Source: Limnohabitans sp. 103DPR2 (GTDB lineage Bacteria; Pseudomonadota; Gammaproteobacteria; Burkholderiales; Burkholderiaceae_C). Taken from it: a stretch of DNA of 64,000 nucleotides. The stretch covers positions 2,604,001-2,668,000 of the forward strand of contig NZ_CP011834.1 of the NCBI RefSeq assembly GCF_001412575.1, read 5' to 3'. The position numbers and the translations under genes are program-made. Below, piece by piece: positions 18,222 to 26,743 of the stretch. Numbering within the stretch: the first letter of the stretch is position 1; each line of letters opens with the position of its first letter. The notes under the pieces are model-generated. The model did no database searches, had not been told where the DNA came from, and was given only the letters and a program-made list of their open reading frames with translations.

Positions 18222-19340
18222 TCAACGACCAGGGGCCCGCGTGCGGCTGAGCATCCAAGTCAACACCATCATCAAAGCACCCGCACCACCCGTGTGCGCT
18301 ACGGCTGCCAACAAAGGCCAATCCAACACCACATTGGACAAGCCTGTCAAAAATTGCAGCGCCAGCAAAGCACCAAGCCAGCGCGACAAATCTTTCAAAA
18401 CACCATTGCGCTGGAAAGACCACAGCATGAATGCGCCGTAAGTGAACACGACCAAGGCCATCACGCGGTGCACCATGTGCACCGACTGCAAGGCTTCAAA
18501 AGGCAAATTCTGACCTGCAGCGTCAACACCTAGATGACGCCAAATTTGAAATGCAGCACCGTTCCAAGCGGGCCACCATTGGCCATTGCAATCTGGGAAA
18601 CCGGTGCAAGCCAACACAGCGTAATTGGTACTGACCCAAGCGCCCAAAGCAATTTGAATGATCAACAACACGGCTGCCAGCCACACCATGGCGCGCAAGC
18701 GCGCCGACATGACTTCGCGTTGCACAGAAGGCACCCACGCCACTTGCGCACTCAGCAGCACCAACAAACCCATACCGCCCAACAAGTGCAGCGTGACGAT
18801 GGCGGGGAACAATTTCATGGTGACGGTCAATGCACCAAAGGCCCCTTGCATGCACACCCACACCAAAGTTAACCAAGCCCAGAAGGGGCGAACCTGCCAA
18901 GCGTCTTTTTCAGCCACATGACCTTTGAATTTTTGCCAGGTGCTGACCACCGCCAAAACCAAGATCAAAAATCCCACCGACATGGCCAAATAGCGATGGA
19001 TCATTTCAATCCACGCTTTGTTGTGCGTCACGGGGCCCGTGGGCATGGCCGCCACGGCCGCATCAATGTGATCGTCGGCACCAATGGGGCTGGCATGGCC
19101 ATAACACCCTGGCCAGTCGGGGCAGCCCAAACCAGAGTCGGTGAGGCGCGTGAACGAGCCAAACATCACCAGGTCAAAGGTGAGGAACAAGGTGAGTACC
19201 ACCAAGGCGCGCATTTTTGAATTTACATTGCGACCTCGGTTTTTGTACAGGGTCAACAACAGCGGCACCACGGCAATGAAAAAACCCACACACAGCAAAC
19301 GTGCGGTGGGACTCAGGTTGTACAGATCGACTTCGGTCAT
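18222..19340 (-). CDS. ctaA: Heme A synthase (COX15/CtaA family)
   Basis: A 372-residue polytopic membrane protein with about eight hydrophobic segments. Diagnostic features are FTRLTDSGLGCPDWPGCYGH (loop with paired Cys and the first His region), EMIHRYLAMSVG, TLHLLGGMGL, and SVHMVHRVMALVV with paired His ligands. It converts heme O to heme A for aa3-type oxidases. No heme O synthase (ctaB) and no oxidase subunit genes lie beside it in this window. It is 18 bases downstream of the BioC-like gene. Confidence 0.92.
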   Translation of the reverse strand: MTEVDLYNLSPTARLLCVGFFIAVVPLLLTLYKNRGRNVNSKMRALVVLTLFLTFDLVMFGSFTRLTDSGLGCPDWPGCYGHASPIGADDHIDAAVAAMPTGPVTHNKAWIEMIHRYLAMSVGFLILVLAVVSTWQKFKGHVAEKDAWQVRPFWAWLTLVWVCMQGAFGALTVTMKLFPAIVTLHLLGGMGLLVLLSAQVAWVPSVQREVMSARLRAMVWLAAVLLIIQIALGAWVSTNYAVLACTGFPDCNGQWWPAWNGAAFQIWRHLGVDAAGQNLPFEALQSVHMVHRVMALVVFTYGAFMLWSFQRNGVLKDLSRWLGALLALQFLTGLSNVVLDWPLLAAVAHTGGAGALMMVLTWMLSRTRAPGR

Positions 19341-19358
19341 GGTGGGGGTGGATTCTGA

Positions 19359-20282
19359 TTAATGCGGTGCGCGCGGTTGCTTGAGCATTTGGCGCATGTC
19401 GTCCAAACCGATTTGACTTTCGGAAGCCACTTTCAATCGGGGTTGTGGTTTAAGGGCATGGCCATAGACCACTTCAAAGCTCAGTGCCAAGCGGCCGTCT
19501 TCATCAGGTTTGGCCAGGCTTAACAAAACTGAGTGAAGTTGTTTCAACCAAGCTTTGCCGCGCAAACCGCCAAATCGGCCCACGTGAAAATTGCGGCCCA
19601 TGCTGCGCAAATCTTCCAGCAATTTGTCTGGGCTTGCATAAGTCAAAGTGATCTTTTCCATGTCCATCACGGGCTCGGCAAAGCCCGCATGAACCAACAT
19701 GTCACCCCAATCGTGCATGTCGGTGAATTCATGCGCGGGCATGGGCCAACCCGCTTTCGCATAAGCCGCGCGCAACTCGATCAGGGTGTCGGGACCGAAA
19801 CAAGAAAACATCACAAAGCCATTGACCGACAAGGCACGATGCCACTGCGCCAGCAAAGCTTCTGGCTGTGAGGCCTGGTGCAACAACATGTTGGCCCACA
19901 CCATGTCGATGCTGTGGTCTGCAAATTGGGTGGTTTCCAAACGTGATTCAAACCAAGCAGCAAAATGCCACCAGGGCTTTCGTGCCAACGCTTGCACTTG
20001 CATAGCTTCGCTGGGCCGTTGCGCTTTCAAAAAGCCCTTGGCCTTGGGATAACGCTGTTTGAGCAACGCCAAGGCATTCAGGCCTGCCCGCACGGGGTCC
20101 CAACACACCCAAGACTGCGGTTGCAAAGTGATGAAGGCCAAACGCTCTTCCATGCGGCGCGCCACTTCTTCGTGCAACCAAGGCGAACTGAGCGTGCGCG
20201 CCTGCTTGCCTTTGGCCAACGGCAGCATCGCCCAGCGACTTGCGGCGACGGGGTCTAGGCTGGGGGGGCGTTCTTGGGCCAT
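19359..20282 (-). CDS. BioC-like SAM methyltransferase-fold protein
   Basis: 307 residues from the ATG at 20282. The second half is typical of BioC (malonyl-ACP O-methyltransferase in biotin synthesis): DMVWANMLLHQASQPEALLAQW, NGFVMFSCFGPDTLIELRAAY, and the DMHDWGDMLVHAGFAEPVMDMEKI stretch. However the expected glycine-rich SAM motif I (LDLGCGxG) is not seen; that position reads SWVCWDPVRAG. It could still bind SAM loosely or have lost activity. It is divergent from comF and upstream of ctaA in the same direction. Confidence 0.72.
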   Translation of the reverse strand: MAQERPPSLDPVAASRWAMLPLAKGKQARTLSSPWLHEEVARRMEERLAFITLQPQSWVCWDPVRAGLNALALLKQRYPKAKGFLKAQRPSEAMQVQALARKPWWHFAAWFESRLETTQFADHSIDMVWANMLLHQASQPEALLAQWHRALSVNGFVMFSCFGPDTLIELRAAYAKAGWPMPAHEFTDMHDWGDMLVHAGFAEPVMDMEKITLTYASPDKLLEDLRSMGRNFHVGRFGGLRGKAWLKQLHSVLLSLAKPDEDGRLALSFEVVYGHALKPQPRLKVASESQIGLDDMRQMLKQPRAPH

Positions 20283-20399
20283 GTGATTGTTAAAAAGAGC
20301 AGACAGCAGCGTTTGAAAATTTGCGCCATGCAGGGCAATGAAGGCCCCAAGGCAAGCCTGTGCAAGGGTCACAAGCGATGTCCAGAAGTATATTGGTTC

Positions 20400-21107
20400 G
20401 TGATTAACCTTCCCAGCCAATGTGCAATTTGCAAAGCTTGGCCTGCCATCCCCATTTGCCACGCCTGCGTCAGTGCATTTGGACGGCCCCAAAGACGTTG
20501 CTCACAATGCGCTTTGGCCCTTCCCGTCGCTTTCTGGAATGCCGTTCATACCGGCCCCAACCATGCCTCTCGGCAATGTTCCAGCTGCCGTCAATGCCCT
20601 CCCACGCTAGACGCCTGTTGGGCCGCCACTTCCTATGCTTGGCCGTGGACGCAACTGGTGGCGCAATTCAAATTTCAAAACGATCCGGCTTGGGCCCGCG
20701 CTTTGGCCTTGCTGATGCAAAGTGCCCCTGGGGTTGAAGATGTCTTAGACCAAGTCGATGTCATCCTGCCTATGCCTTTGTCTGCACAGCGATTGGCCGA
20801 GCGCGGGTTCAATCAGGCCTTGCTTTTGGCCAAAGCTTTGAACCCGCACAAAACCCAAGCTTTGACCTTGCTCAAGCTTAGGCACACAGCACGGCAAAGC
20901 AGCCTTAAAAGGTCTGAGCGACTTCTCAACTTGGCAGGTGCTTTGGCTGTATCGCCATTGCGCGCAGCGTCCCTCAGAGGGCAACACGTGCTGCTGGTGG
21001 ACGATGTCATGACCAGCGGCGCCAGTCTCAACACGGCAGCGCAAGTCTTGAAGCAAGCAGGCGTTCAATCGGTGAAAGCTTTGGTGTTTGCGCGTACAGA
21101 AGTGTGA
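20400..21107 (+). CDS. ComF/GntX-family phosphoribosyltransferase-like protein
   Basis: About 235 residues. An N-terminal zinc-ribbon-like region holds paired cysteines (CAICKAWPAIPICHAC, CSQCALAL, CSSCRQC). The C-terminal phosphoribosyltransferase domain shows LPMPLSAQRLAERGFNQALLLAK and the PRPP loop HVLLVDDVMTSGASL. ComF proteins assist DNA uptake in competent bacteria. The frame opens at 20274 with an ATG at 20328; the GTG at 20400 is chosen because relatives begin just before the first Cys pair, and this leaves room for divergent promoters. The start is uncertain. Confidence 0.8.
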   Translation: MINLPSQCAICKAWPAIPICHACVSAFGRPQRRCSQCALALPVAFWNAVHTGPNHASRQCSSCRQCPPTLDACWAATSYAWPWTQLVAQFKFQNDPAWARALALLMQSAPGVEDVLDQVDVILPMPLSAQRLAERGFNQALLLAKALNPHKTQALTLLKLRHTARQSSLKRSERLLNLAGALAVSPLRAASLRGQHVLLVDDVMTSGASLNTAAQVLKQAGVQSVKALVFARTEV

Positions 21108-21151
21108 ACGCCTGTTCAAGCTGCGCCAATTCCGAAGCACAATAGCGACTT

Positions 21152-21616
21152 ATGTTTCACATTGTTTTAGTCGAGCCCGAAATCCCGCCCAACACAGGCA
21201 ACGTCATTCGCTTGGCGGCCAACACGGGCTGTGCCTTACACCTTATTGAGCCCTTGGGTTTTTCGATGGAAGACAAGCACATGCGGCGCGCGGGCTTGGA
21301 CTATCACGAGTACACACAGGTCAAGCGCCATGCCGACTGGGCCACTTTTTTGGCCACCGAAAAGCCCGATGCGGCGCGCATGTTTGCGCTCACCACCAAG
21401 GGCACGCGCTTTGTGCAAGACACGCAATTTCATGCGGGCGATTGGTTTGTGTTCGGCGCAGAAACTCGGGGCTTAGCGCCCGAGTTGCGCGAGAGTTTTG
21501 CGCCTGCCAACCGACTGAAACTGCCCATGCTCGAGGGCCAGCGCAGTCTCAATTTGTCCAACAGTGTGGCCGTGGTGGCTTACGAAGCTTGGCGCCAGAA
21601 TGGCTTTCAAAGTTAA
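21152..21616 (+). CDS. trmL: tRNA (cytidine/uridine-34-2'-O)-methyltransferase TrmL
   Basis: A 154-residue SPOUT methyltransferase matching TrmL in length. It opens with MFHIVLVEPEIPPNTGNVIRL and has the trefoil-knot motifs FVFGAETRGLAPE and LPMLEGQRSLNLSNSVAVV. It methylates the ribose of the wobble base in some leucine tRNAs. It follows comF by 44 bases. A 26-base inverted repeat begins at its last codons and lies before the convergent MaoC gene. Confidence 0.92.
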   Translation: MFHIVLVEPEIPPNTGNVIRLAANTGCALHLIEPLGFSMEDKHMRRAGLDYHEYTQVKRHADWATFLATEKPDAARMFALTTKGTRFVQDTQFHAGDWFVFGAETRGLAPELRESFAPANRLKLPMLEGQRSLNLSNSVAVVAYEAWRQNGFQS

Positions 21617-21635
21617 ACGCCTTGGCGTTTAACTT
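21610..21635. terminator. Inverted repeat between convergent trmL and maoC-like genes
   Basis: Arms AAGTTAAACGCC and GGCGTTTAACTT form a perfect 12-bp stem around TT, starting in the last codons of trmL. The hairpin reads the same on both strands, but no long T-run follows, so termination may be incomplete. Confidence 0.6.
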
Positions 21636-21641
21636 CCTGCA

Positions 21642-22097
21642 TCAAACGTAATAGCGTGCCAAAGACTCGGCAATGCAGCTGGGCTTCTCAGAGCCCTCAC
21701 GCTCAATCTTCATTTCCCATGTGAACTGCATGCCGTTGCCATCAATGGCCACAGCATCAAGTAATTTCATGTGACCGCGCACCTTGCTGCCCACAGGCAC
21801 AGGGGACGTGAAGCGCACTTTGTTCAAACCGTAGTTCACACCCATGCGCACATCTTCAATTTTGATGGCGCTTTGAGACAACTTGGGAATTAAAGACAGG
21901 GTTAAAAAACCGTGGGCAATGGGCGCACCAAAGGGGCCGGCCTTGGCTTTTTCCACATCAATGTGAATCCACTGATGATCGCCTGTGGCTTCGGCAAACA
22001 TGTTGACTTGTTCTTGCGTGATCTCGGTCCATGGCGACACTGCCACCGTTTGGCCAACACAAGCCGCGAGTTCTTGGAGGGTTTGAAATGTTTTCAT
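21642..22097 (-). CDS. MaoC-family (R)-hydratase, hot-dog fold
   Basis: 151 residues from the ATG at 22097; the upstream start at 22133 would overlap the neighbouring gene. The hydratase signature FAEATGDHQWIHIDVEKA contains the catalytic Asp and His, followed by GPFGAPIAHGFLTLSL. Such enzymes hydrate 2-enoyl-CoA to (R)-3-hydroxyacyl-CoA in the cytoplasm. It lies 25 bases downstream of a quinone-reductase-like gene and a thiolase, so it may join a fatty or aromatic acyl-CoA route. The exact substrate is unknown. Confidence 0.88.
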   Translation of the reverse strand: MKTFQTLQELAACVGQTVAVSPWTEITQEQVNMFAEATGDHQWIHIDVEKAKAGPFGAPIAHGFLTLSLIPKLSQSAIKIEDVRMGVNYGLNKVRFTSPVPVGSKVRGHMKLLDAVAIDGNGMQFTWEMKIEREGSEKPSCIAESLARYYV

Positions 22098-22122
22098 AGC
22101 CCGCACTCTAACCAGCTTTGTC

Positions 22123-23121
22123 TCAGAGATCAATCACCACATTGCCCAATTGACCTGCTTCAACGGCTTCATGCGCTTTCACAATTTGGTCCAACGTAAA
22201 TCGGGCACCAATGGTGTGTTGTAACTGCCCTCTGACCAGCAATTCATTCAGGCGATTGACACACCATGTGCGATCTGCAGGCAGCAAGTCGTAGACCAAG
22301 AAAAATTTCAGGCCAATCGAATTGAACAACAAGGGACGGAAGGTCAAAGGAATATCGCCCACCACGTTGGAGCCATAACCGATCAATTCACCATGGGGCG
22401 CCAAGCCACCAGTGGTGACCCACTGAGATGCCGTGGCAAAGTCCATGTCGATGATGACATCAACACCTCGTCCTTGGCTGAAGGCCTTCAAGCGCTCGAC
22501 CACTGGCTCTGTTTTGTAAAAAATTGTTTCAACAGCACCGGCTGATTTGGCATGCGCCGCTTTCACTTCAGAGCCCACCGTGCCAATCACCTGGCCACCA
22601 TATTGAGTCACGAGTTGGGTCACGTAATGCCCCACCGCAGACGAAGCGCCTGTGACCAAAACTTTTTTGCCGCGCAAATTTTCGTCGCCTGCCAAATGCA
22701 CGGCTTGAACCGCCGTTAAGCCTGGAATGCCCATGCAAGCACCCGCTGCAAAATCGGTGTTGTCGGGCAGTTTCACAGCTTGCGCTTCAGGCACCACGAT
22801 GGCTTCAGAGGCCGTACCGTGCGGGCGTTGCCACTGCGCATTCCAAATCCAAACGCGTTCACCCACACGCTGCTTCGACACACCCTCACCCACCGCTTCA
22901 ATAGTGCCAGCGCCATCGCTGTGCGGCACCACCCAAGGGTCGGTCAAGGGTCGCGCACGGCGCGACTTCACATCGGAAGGATTGACACCCGAGGTGGCCA
23001 AACGCACGCACACCTCACCTCTGCCCGGTGCTTTCAGTGGCAGTGAACCCACGACCATGACGTCTCGGGCTTCACCATTTTTTTCGTACCACGCTGCACG
23101 GGTTGAGAGGCTTGTTGTCAT
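22123..23121 (-). CDS. MDR-superfamily NADPH:quinone reductase-like oxidoreductase
   Basis: A 332-residue zinc-independent medium-chain reductase. The N-terminal GroES-like part includes SGVNPSDVKSR and PHSDGAGTIEAVGEGV. The nucleotide-binding domain shows VLVTGASSAVGHYVTQLV, and the GIPGLTAVQAVH stretch is typical of zeta-crystallin-like quinone reductases. It would reduce quinones or enones with NADPH. It starts 10 bases after the thiolase and precedes maoC, forming one likely transcript. The substrate cannot be told. Confidence 0.87.
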   Translation of the reverse strand: MTTSLSTRAAWYEKNGEARDVMVVGSLPLKAPGRGEVCVRLATSGVNPSDVKSRRARPLTDPWVVPHSDGAGTIEAVGEGVSKQRVGERVWIWNAQWQRPHGTASEAIVVPEAQAVKLPDNTDFAAGACMGIPGLTAVQAVHLAGDENLRGKKVLVTGASSAVGHYVTQLVTQYGGQVIGTVGSEVKAAHAKSAGAVETIFYKTEPVVERLKAFSQGRGVDVIIDMDFATASQWVTTGGLAPHGELIGYGSNVVGDIPLTFRPLLFNSIGLKFFLVYDLLPADRTWCVNRLNELLVRGQLQHTIGARFTLDQIVKAHEAVEAGQLGNVVIDL

Positions 23122-23131
23122 TTGAAAATCC

Positions 23132-24346
23132 TTAGACGCGTTCCAGAATCACGGCAATGCCCTGGCCCACGCCAATGCACATGGTGCACAGCGCATAGCG
23201 ACCACCGGTGGCATGCAAACGGTTCACGGCGGTTGTGGCCAAACGCGCACCCGAGGCACCCAAAGGGTGACCCAAGGCAATGGCGCCGCCCCAAGCGTTC
23301 ACGCGCTCATCGTCGTCTTTCAAACCCAACATGCGAAGCACGGCCAAGCCTTGCGCTGCGAAGGCTTCGTTCAATTCAATGACATCGATTTGATCCAGGG
23401 TCAAACCTGTTTGCGCCAATACTTTCAAGGTGGCAGGTGCGGGACCAATGCCCATCACGCGCGGTGCCACGCCAGCAGTGGCCATGCCCACCACACGGGC
23501 TTTGGGTGTCAGGCTGTACTTACCCGCCATGGTTTCGTTGGCCAACAACAAGGCACAAGAACCATCATTGACGCCACTGGCATTGCCCGCTGTCACGGTG
23601 CCATCAGGGCGCACCACGCCTTTGAGCTTGGCCAAGGATTCGAGGCTGGTTTCGCGGGGATGCTCGTCAGTGTCCACGACGATGGCATCGCCCTTTTTCT
23701 GAGGAATGCTGACAGGTGTAATTTCACGCGCCAAGTGGCCAGCCTTTTGGGCGGCCACCGCTTTCATTTGACTGGCCAAGGCCATGCGGTCTTGCGCTTC
23801 GCGTTCAATCTTGTAATCGGTGGCCACGTTTTCGGCGGTCTCGGGCATGGAGTCCACGCCATATTTTTCTTTCATCAATTTGTTGATGAAGCGCCAGCCG
23901 ATGGTGGTGTCGTACACCGCATTGGCGCGGCTGAAAGCAGACTCTGCTTTGGGCATCACAAACGGTGCGCGGCTCATGCTTTCCACGCCGCCGGCAATCA
24001 TCAAACCGGCTTCGCCAGATTTGATAGCACGTGCGGCAGAACCCACGGCATCGAGGCCTGAACCGCACAAGCGGTTCAAAGTGGCACCTGGCACCTCAAT
24101 GGGCAAACCCGCCAACAAACTGCTCATGTGCGCCACATTGCGGTTGTCTTCGCCGGCTTGGTTGGCGTTGCCGTACAGCACGTCGGTCACAGCGGCCCAA
24201 TCGACTTGGGGGTTGCGTGCCATCAGGGCACGAATGGGGATGGCACCCAAGTCATCGGTGCGAACACTGGACAAGGCGCCGCCATAACGGCCGAAGGGCG
24301 TGCGAATGGCGTCACAAATGAAGGCTTGGGTGATGTTGGAACTCAT
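23132..24346 (-). CDS. Thiolase, 3-oxoadipyl-CoA thiolase type
   Basis: A 404-residue type I thiolase. The N-terminus (QAFICDAIRTPFGRYGGALS, then NANQAGEDNRNVAHM) closely resembles PcaF/PaaJ thiolases, which cleave 3-oxoadipyl-CoA to succinyl-CoA and acetyl-CoA. The nucleophile Cys is in LNRLCGSGLDAVGSAA, and ALGHPLGASGAR and CTMCIGVGQG supply the catalytic His and second Cys. It leads a - strand set with the reductase and MaoC. General acetyl-CoA acyltransferase is the alternative. A perfect 18-base palindrome stands 38 bases before the start. Confidence 0.85.
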   Translation of the reverse strand: MSSNITQAFICDAIRTPFGRYGGALSSVRTDDLGAIPIRALMARNPQVDWAAVTDVLYGNANQAGEDNRNVAHMSSLLAGLPIEVPGATLNRLCGSGLDAVGSAARAIKSGEAGLMIAGGVESMSRAPFVMPKAESAFSRANAVYDTTIGWRFINKLMKEKYGVDSMPETAENVATDYKIEREAQDRMALASQMKAVAAQKAGHLAREITPVSIPQKKGDAIVVDTDEHPRETSLESLAKLKGVVRPDGTVTAGNASGVNDGSCALLLANETMAGKYSLTPKARVVGMATAGVAPRVMGIGPAPATLKVLAQTGLTLDQIDVIELNEAFAAQGLAVLRMLGLKDDDERVNAWGGAIALGHPLGASGARLATTAVNRLHATGGRYALCTMCIGVGQGIAVILERV

Positions 24347-24383
24347 GATGGCTCTTTGAAGTTGGACTGGGGTTTTTAAGAAT

Positions 24384-24401
24384 CATGCAATATAGTGCAT
24401 G
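24384..24401. promoter_or_regulatory. Palindrome upstream of the thiolase gene, candidate operator
   Basis: CATGCA-ATATAG-TGCATG is a perfect inverted repeat. It lies between the thiolase start (24346, -) and the DUF1841 gene (24471, +), close to where a thiolase promoter should be. The regulator is unknown. Confidence 0.45.
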
Positions 24402-24470
24402 TTTGGGCTAATTTCAAGTCGGAATTGCCCCTAAGCTGAGCCCGCAGTGCCCTTCGGAGACAATGTTGGC

Positions 24471-24908
24471 ATGCTGATACAACCCTCCCAAGCCGATGTG
24501 CGCAGATTCTTCTGTGGCACCTATGCCAAAGCCCGTTCAGGCGCCACGCTAGAGCCCATTGAAATTCTGGCCAGCCAGTGGATTGACGAGCATCCCGAAT
24601 ACCACGCCGACTTCGCGGACGTTGATGCCGCCTTGGCCAGCATGTTGAACGTAGATCCCACCAAAGAGAATCCGTTTTTACATCTGTCCATGCACCTGTC
24701 CATCAGCGAGCAGTGCAGCATTGACCAGCCCCGGGGCATCCGTCAGGCGGTGGAACTGCTCACCCACAAAAGGAACTCCTTGCACGAGGCGCATCACGCC
24801 ACCATGGAGTGCCTCGGCCGCATGATTTACGAAAGCCAAAAATCGGGACGCATGCCCGATGGTCAGGTTTACATCGACTGCGTGCAAAGGCACGCCACCC
24901 AGGATTGA
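24471..24908 (+). CDS. DUF1841 family protein
   Basis: 145 residues from the ATG at 24471, with GGAG about ten bases upstream; a GTG at 24447 also lies in frame. The protein matches the conserved pattern of DUF1841: a helix with RRFFCGTYAKARSG, then IDEHPEYHADF, NPFLHLSMHLSISEQCSIDQPRGI, and HEAHHATMECLGRMIYES. Many His residues are conserved, and function is unknown. There is no signal peptide, so it is cytoplasmic. It is about 100 bases upstream of moxR. Confidence 0.85.
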   Translation: MLIQPSQADVRRFFCGTYAKARSGATLEPIEILASQWIDEHPEYHADFADVDAALASMLNVDPTKENPFLHLSMHLSISEQCSIDQPRGIRQAVELLTHKRNSLHEAHHATMECLGRMIYESQKSGRMPDGQVYIDCVQRHATQD

Positions 24909-25010
24909 TTTTCGGTCACTGAAGCGACATTCCAAGCGGTGAACCCTCATCCTCAAGCGGGTGTTCTCGCGCACAATCAAAACAAGCTTAACCACTCCAT
25001 CTAGTTCATT

Positions 25011-25853
25011 ATGAAATTCCAAGGTACCGACAACTACGTTGCCACGCAAGATTTGAAATTGGCTGTGAATGCGGCCATCACCTTGAAGCGCCCTTTGCTT
25101 GTCAAAGGCGAACCCGGCACGGGCAAAACCATGTTGGCCGAGGAAGTGTCTGAAGCCTTGGGATTGAAACTCATTCAGTGGCACATCAAGTCCACGACCA
25201 AAGCGCAACAAGGCTTGTACGAGTACGACGCCGTGAGCCGTTTGCGTGACAGCCAATTGGGCGATGAAAAAGTCAAGAACATCGAGAACTACATCATCAA
25301 GGGTGTGCTCTGGCAAGCCTTCACGTCTGAAGAGCCTGTGGCCATTTTGATTGACGAGATTGACAAGGCCGACATCGAGTTCCCCAATGACTTGCTGCGC
25401 GAAATCGATCGCATGGAGTTTTATTGCTACGAAACACGTCAGCTGATCAAAGCCAAAACACGTCCCTTGGTATTCATCACCTCCAACAATGAAAAAGAAT
25501 TGCCCGACGCTTTCTTGCGCCGCTGCTTCTTCCACTACATCAAGTTCCCTGAAGCCGACACCATGAAGCAAATTGTGGATGTGCACTTCCCCAATTTGAA
25601 AAAAGAATTGCTCACGGTTGCATTGAAAAATTTCTACGATGTGCGCGGTTTGCCTGGCCTCAAAAAGAAACCTTCTACCAGCGAGTTGCTCGACTGGCTC
25701 AAGCTGTTGGTGGCAGAAGACATTCCTTTGGAAGCCTTGCAAAGTGCCGACCAAAAAGTGAGTGTGCCGCCACTGGTGGGCGCCTTGCTGAAGAACGAGC
25801 AAGACGTCAGCTTGTTTGAAAAGCTGGTGTTCATGAACCAACGCAACCGCTAA
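25011..25853 (+). CDS. MoxR-family AAA+ ATPase
   Basis: A 280-residue AAA+ protein with Walker A GEPGTGKT at 33-40, Walker B ILIDEIDKAD, and sensor region FITSNNEKELPDAFLRRCFFHYI. MoxR ATPases act with VWA-domain proteins as chaperones that insert cofactors or activate enzyme complexes. A VWA gene lies three genes downstream (26744), which is the usual pairing. The client complex is not evident here. Confidence 0.92.
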   Translation: MKFQGTDNYVATQDLKLAVNAAITLKRPLLVKGEPGTGKTMLAEEVSEALGLKLIQWHIKSTTKAQQGLYEYDAVSRLRDSQLGDEKVKNIENYIIKGVLWQAFTSEEPVAILIDEIDKADIEFPNDLLREIDRMEFYCYETRQLIKAKTRPLVFITSNNEKELPDAFLRRCFFHYIKFPEADTMKQIVDVHFPNLKKELLTVALKNFYDVRGLPGLKKKPSTSELLDWLKLLVAEDIPLEALQSADQKVSVPPLVGALLKNEQDVSLFEKLVFMNQRNR

Positions 25854-25856
25854 AAC

Positions 25857-26123
25857 ATGTCACGCAATTTGCTCGCTGAAGGTTTGTCAGACGCTGTCGG
25901 CTTTGTCGGTGGGGCGCTGCTGGGCTTTTGGGCTGGGCAATTGCTTGGCTGGAACATTTTTGCAGCAGGCTACGGCAACGACAGCATTGGCGGCATTGTG
26001 TTGGTGGGCTTGGGCGGTGGCTTGGGTTTGCAATTGGCCAGGCGATGGCAAGCGCATCAAGCGGCCTCGCGATCAGATGAAGCAAACGATGCCTCAGGCA
26101 ACAGCTCATCGAAAGACAAATGA
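25857..26123 (+). CDS. Small glycine-rich membrane protein, unknown function
   Basis: An 88-residue protein that I do not recognise. Two hydrophobic Gly-rich segments (VGFVGGALLGFWAGQLLGW and GGIVLVGLGGGLGLQLA) suggest a membrane hairpin, followed by a polar charged tail. It starts 3 bases after moxR and its stop overlaps the GNAT start, so it is tightly embedded in the MoxR/VWA operon. It may be a membrane tether for that machinery, but this is only suggested by position. Confidence 0.7.
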   Translation: MSRNLLAEGLSDAVGFVGGALLGFWAGQLLGWNIFAAGYGNDSIGGIVLVGLGGGLGLQLARRWQAHQAASRSDEANDASGNSSSKDK

Positions 26124-26740
26124 TGAGCACACCAAACGCATTCACGCAAACGGTTCACCTCCAAGGCAAACATGCTGAGTTGGTACCTTTGAACGCGTCG
26201 CACCATGACGATTTGGTCGAAGCCGTGAAGGATGGCGAGCTTTGGCGCCATTGGTACACCTTCATTCCCACGCCAGAAAAAATGGCCGATGAAATTGCGC
26301 GGCGCTTGAATTTACACAAGGAAGGCAGCTTGCTGCCCTTCACCGTGATGGTGAACGGCAAGGCTGTGGGCATGACCACCTACATGCACATCGATGCGGC
26401 CAACCTGCGTGTTGAGATTGGCTCCACGTGGTATCGCAAAAGTGTGCAACGCTCACCCGTCAACACCGAATGCAAACGCCTGCTGTTGGCCCATGCCTTT
26501 GAGCATCTTCGCTGCAATGCGGTTGAATTTAGAACGCATTTCTTCAACCAACAAAGCCGCCGCGCCATTGAGCGCTTGGGCGCCAAGTTGGATGGCGTCT
26601 TGCGCAACCATCAAATTAACCATCACCCCGATGCAGCAGGCGCCCTGCGTGACACCTGCGTCTACAGCATCTTGAACACCGAGTGGCCTTCAGTGAAAGC
26701 GCACTTGGATTACCAACTCAGTCGTTCGCGCGAGGCCTGA
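26120..26740 (+). CDS. GNAT-family N-acetyltransferase (RimJ/RimL-like)
   Basis: A 206-residue acetyltransferase. The RimJ/RimL pattern is visible: HAELVPLNASHHDDLVEA, GMTTYMHIDAANLRVEIGSTWY, and the acetyl-CoA region LLLAHAFEHLRCNAVEFRTHFFNQQSRRAIERLGAKLDGVL. It would acetylate a small molecule or protein N-terminus. ATG codons at 26120 and 26123 are both possible; the first overlaps the previous stop. It sits between moxR and the VWA gene. Confidence 0.87.
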   Translation: MMSTPNAFTQTVHLQGKHAELVPLNASHHDDLVEAVKDGELWRHWYTFIPTPEKMADEIARRLNLHKEGSLLPFTVMVNGKAVGMTTYMHIDAANLRVEIGSTWYRKSVQRSPVNTECKRLLLAHAFEHLRCNAVEFRTHFFNQQSRRAIERLGAKLDGVLRNHQINHHPDAAGALRDTCVYSILNTEWPSVKAHLDYQLSRSREA

Positions 26741-26743
26741 AGC

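Noticed and set aside
18208..18423. An upstream extension of the SCO gene
   Set aside because: It lies antiparallel to no gene but fully inside ctaA in another frame. The lipoprotein signal and GGAG site fix the start at 18207.
24678..25841. A 387-residue open frame on the - strand over moxR
   Set aside because: It is fully antisense to a clear MoxR ATPase with intact Walker motifs, and its residues (His- and Gln-rich, repetitive) resemble no protein family.
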